Shown here in pieces: positions 6,903-8,244 of a stretch of 8,244 nt of DNA. Below the pieces are notes generated by a model that was not told where the DNA came from, ran no database searches, and saw nothing but the letters and a program-made list of their open reading frames with translations. Each line of letters begins with the position of its first letter. Position 1 is the stretch's first letter. The stretch comes from an uncultured Clostridia bacterium (GTDB taxonomy: Bacteria > Bacillota > Clostridia > Christensenellales > Borkfalkiaceae). The stretch spans positions 1 through 8,244 of the forward strand of contig CAMAHZ010000047.1 of assembly GCA_945834965.1 (NCBI GenBank), in the 5' to 3' direction. The translations under genes were made by a program, and so were the position numbers.

Positions 6903-6942
6903 AAGACGGCAAGGTTATTCCCAAGCCGTCTTATTTTGTTTT
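6903..6942 (+). terminator. Rho-independent terminator of the exonuclease-methyltransferase operon
   Basis: AAGACGGC (6903-6910) pairs perfectly with GCCGTCTT (6925-6932), with possible further GG/CC pairing inside the loop. ATTTTGTTTT follows directly. It begins 12 bases after the methyltransferase stop at 6890. Confidence 0.9.
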
Positions 6943-6974
6943 ATAAGATATGAAATGCTTTATAAGAAACGAAA

Positions 6975-7006
6975 AGCGGCATAGCGATTTAATTCGCTAT
7001 GCCGCT
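6975..7006 (-). terminator. Rho-independent terminator of the leftward membrane-protein gene
   Basis: A perfect 13-base-pair stem (6975-6987 with 6994-7006) encloses a 6-base AT loop. Read leftward, the stem is followed by TTTTCGTTTC, a good U-tract. It lies 27 bases beyond the stop codon at 7034-7036 and faces the terminator of the rightward operon. Confidence 0.85.
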
Positions 7007-7033
7007 AACGCTGCAATTAATTATCTAACCGAA

Positions 7034-8244
7034 TTACTCAGGCTTTTTGTCTTCGCCTTCGGTTCCGTTTTCGTCAACGGGCGTTTCTTCGGTTGCAGGC
7101 GACTGTTCAACGGCTTCCGACTGCTCTTCGGCAGGGGTAGTAGGCTGTTCTTCTACAGTCTGTTCAACAGTCTCTTCAACGGGCTGTTCGTCTAAAGCTT
7201 CGATTTCGTCGCTTACTTCGGGCGCTTCGCCGTTTGCCTTAACGTACTTTTTAACGTAACGCTTGTTTTTGTTGAAGTTGTAGGTGTTCTTACCAACGTG
7301 TTTCTTGTTCTTGCCGTGCTTGCTGATAAACTGCTTAACGAGTATTGCAACGATTGCAACCAGGATTGCAACTACGATTGCGATAGACGCTGCAAGCAAC
7401 CAAACGTTAGAGTTATCCGTATTCGTCGTATCTGTATCCGTATCGTCGTCGGTATCAACGGTAGGTTCTCCGATAATATCAAACTTCTTATCGGTTACAG
7501 AGTAATCAACGAATGCCGTCATAGAAAGGTTATTGACGTCGTCGTTATCGATTACTTTCAACAGCCCAAGCGATTCTTCGTAGTCGCTGTAAAGGTAGGA
7601 GTAACCCGTCTGACCTTCTTCGGCGGTTTCTGCATTGAAGGGAATGAACGCAGGTGAATCGTAAAGAGAGAAGGTGTAGTAGGTTGCACTGTAGTCATAA
7701 AGCTTTTCATATCCGCTATTGACTAACTTTTCAAGCTGAGTAATGGTCTGATTATTATCAGGCAATTCGGCACCGTCTTTCAGGTTTTCAATCAAGTCGG
7801 CGCGGATAGCGTTCGTGTAGTAAGCAAGTTTGCTTTCATAAGTTGCGCTGTCGAGTGACGACTCGCTTTCAGGGCTGTAATCAAAGAGTACGTAGCTGTT
7901 GTTTGCAATGCCGTCCGTGTATTCCTTATCGCGTTCGCCTGACCAGAGTTCGAGTCTGTAATTCTTGTCTTCGTTGCCCGTATGCACGTTAAAGGTTACG
8001 GTAACCCACTTGTCTGCGTATCTTGAGTCGTTGCCGTCGATTACGAAGCTGTAAGGGGTGGCGGTAGACGCGTCGTAGGTGTAGCTTGCAATGTTTTTAT
8101 CTACGCCGTAAACGACCTTGTCCTTATTCGCAACGCCGCTTTCAACGTAGTAGTAAGCGGACTTTCCGTCAATTTTGCCAGCGTATTCGTAGACCTTGTT
8201 ATTTTCCTTGCCGCCTGCAATCAGGTAGTGGGGTGCAAGCTTGG
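7034..8244 (-). CDS. Unidentified surface-exposed membrane protein with charged C-terminal tail (5' end beyond window)
   Basis: The leftward frame is open from the right edge to TAA at 7034-7036, giving 402 visible codons without a start, so the gene is partial. A GTG at 7985-7987 is internal, since the reading continues smoothly upstream with the same composition. Visible residues 1 to about 265 are rich in Tyr, Asp, Asn, Ser and Thr with alternating beta-like segments (KWVTVTFNVHTG, NYRLELWSGERD, NSYVLFDYSPES), as expected of an exported beta-sandwich or adhesin-like region. A Thr/Asp linker (DTDDDTDTDTTNTD) precedes one hydrophobic helix (about residues 280-302, bases 7337-7405). A Lys/Arg-rich stretch follows, then an acidic Glu/Pro/Thr/Val tail ending KKPE. 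The positive charges after the helix predict an external N-terminus and a cytosolic tail of about 100 residues. There is no LPxTG sorting signal. I do not recognise the family; a role in surface binding is only a guess. Confidence 0.8.
   Translation of the reverse strand, partial: KLAPHYLIAGGKENNKVYEYAGKIDGKSAYYYVESGVANKDKVVYGVDKNIASYTYDASTATPYSFVIDGNDSRYADKWVTVTFNVHTGNEDKNYRLELWSGERDKEYTDGIANNSYVLFDYSPESESSLDSATYESKLAYYTNAIRADLIENLKDGAELPDNNQTITQLEKLVNSGYEKLYDYSATYYTFSLYDSPAFIPFNAETAEEGQTGYSYLYSDYEESLGLLKVIDNDDVNNLSMTAFVDYSVTDKKFDIIGEPTVDTDDDTDTDTTNTDNSNVWLLAASIAIVVAILVAIVAILVKQFISKHGKNKKHVGKNTYNFNKNKRYVKKYVKANGEAPEVSDEIEALDEQPVEETVEQTVEEQPTTPAEEQSEAVEQSPATEETPVDENGTEGEDKKPE

Noticed and set aside
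7034..7200. LPxTG-type cell-wall sorting signal at the end of the surface protein
   Set aside because: There is no LPxTG-like motif before the helix and the tail after it is about 100 residues, far longer than a sorting signal.
6950..7259. Rightward frames of 70-81 codons overlapping the end of the membrane-protein gene
   Set aside because: They are antisense to the acidic tail, start within the terminator region and have Phe/Leu- or Ser-rich composition typical of shadow frames.
7298..7657. Rightward 119-codon frame rich in Cys, Asn and Asp at its start
   Set aside because: It is antisense to the transmembrane helix and linker of the leftward gene; the CN/CD-rich repeats mirror Ile/Val/Ala codons of the helix and there is no ribosome site.

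Overview
The window looks like ordinary chromosome from a low-to-mid GC, Gram-positive-type bacterium, most likely an uncultured Clostridia-like gut Firmicute. The reasons are the gene families present, AGG/GGGGG-type ribosome binding sites, near-consensus sigma-A promoters with 17-base spacers, many hairpin terminators, and standard stop usage including TGA. The lineage is an inference from gene style, not from a marker phylogeny. I found no tRNA, rRNA, CRISPR array, insertion sequence, attachment site or phage gene.

Layout from left to right. Bases 1-109 appear to hold the 3' end of a rightward gene. It converges on a leftward P-type ATPase gene (175-3144), and a strong hairpin at 122-152 separates the two. 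The ATPase is a ten-helix, CtpE-like cation pump with a long, probably disordered N-terminal extension. The 166-base gap at 3145-3310 carries two back-to-back promoters, one for the ATPase and one for serS (seryl-tRNA synthetase, 3311-4606). A second hairpin (4625-4648) follows serS and sits almost against the start codon of a DEDDh 3'-5' exonuclease with a C-terminal BRCT-like domain (4661-5614). This gene overlaps by 8 bases a NOL1/NOP2/Sun-family RNA m5C methyltransferase of the RsmF type (5607-6890), so the two are probably translationally coupled. Two facing terminators fill the next gap (6903-7006). The last gene runs leftward from beyond the right edge to 7034. It encodes a surface-exposed protein with a beta-rich outer part, one C-terminal membrane helix and a long charged inner tail.

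Functionally, serS and the methyltransferase serve translation, the exonuclease serves nucleic-acid processing or repair, and the ATPase and the last gene belong to the cell envelope. There is no sign that these genes form one dedicated system. The least ordinary items are the ATPase N-terminal extension and its altered ion-site motifs, the exonuclease-BRCT architecture, the hairpin that replaces a normal ribosome binding site before the exonuclease, and the unrecognised membrane protein at the right edge. I do not see a convincing new biological system here.
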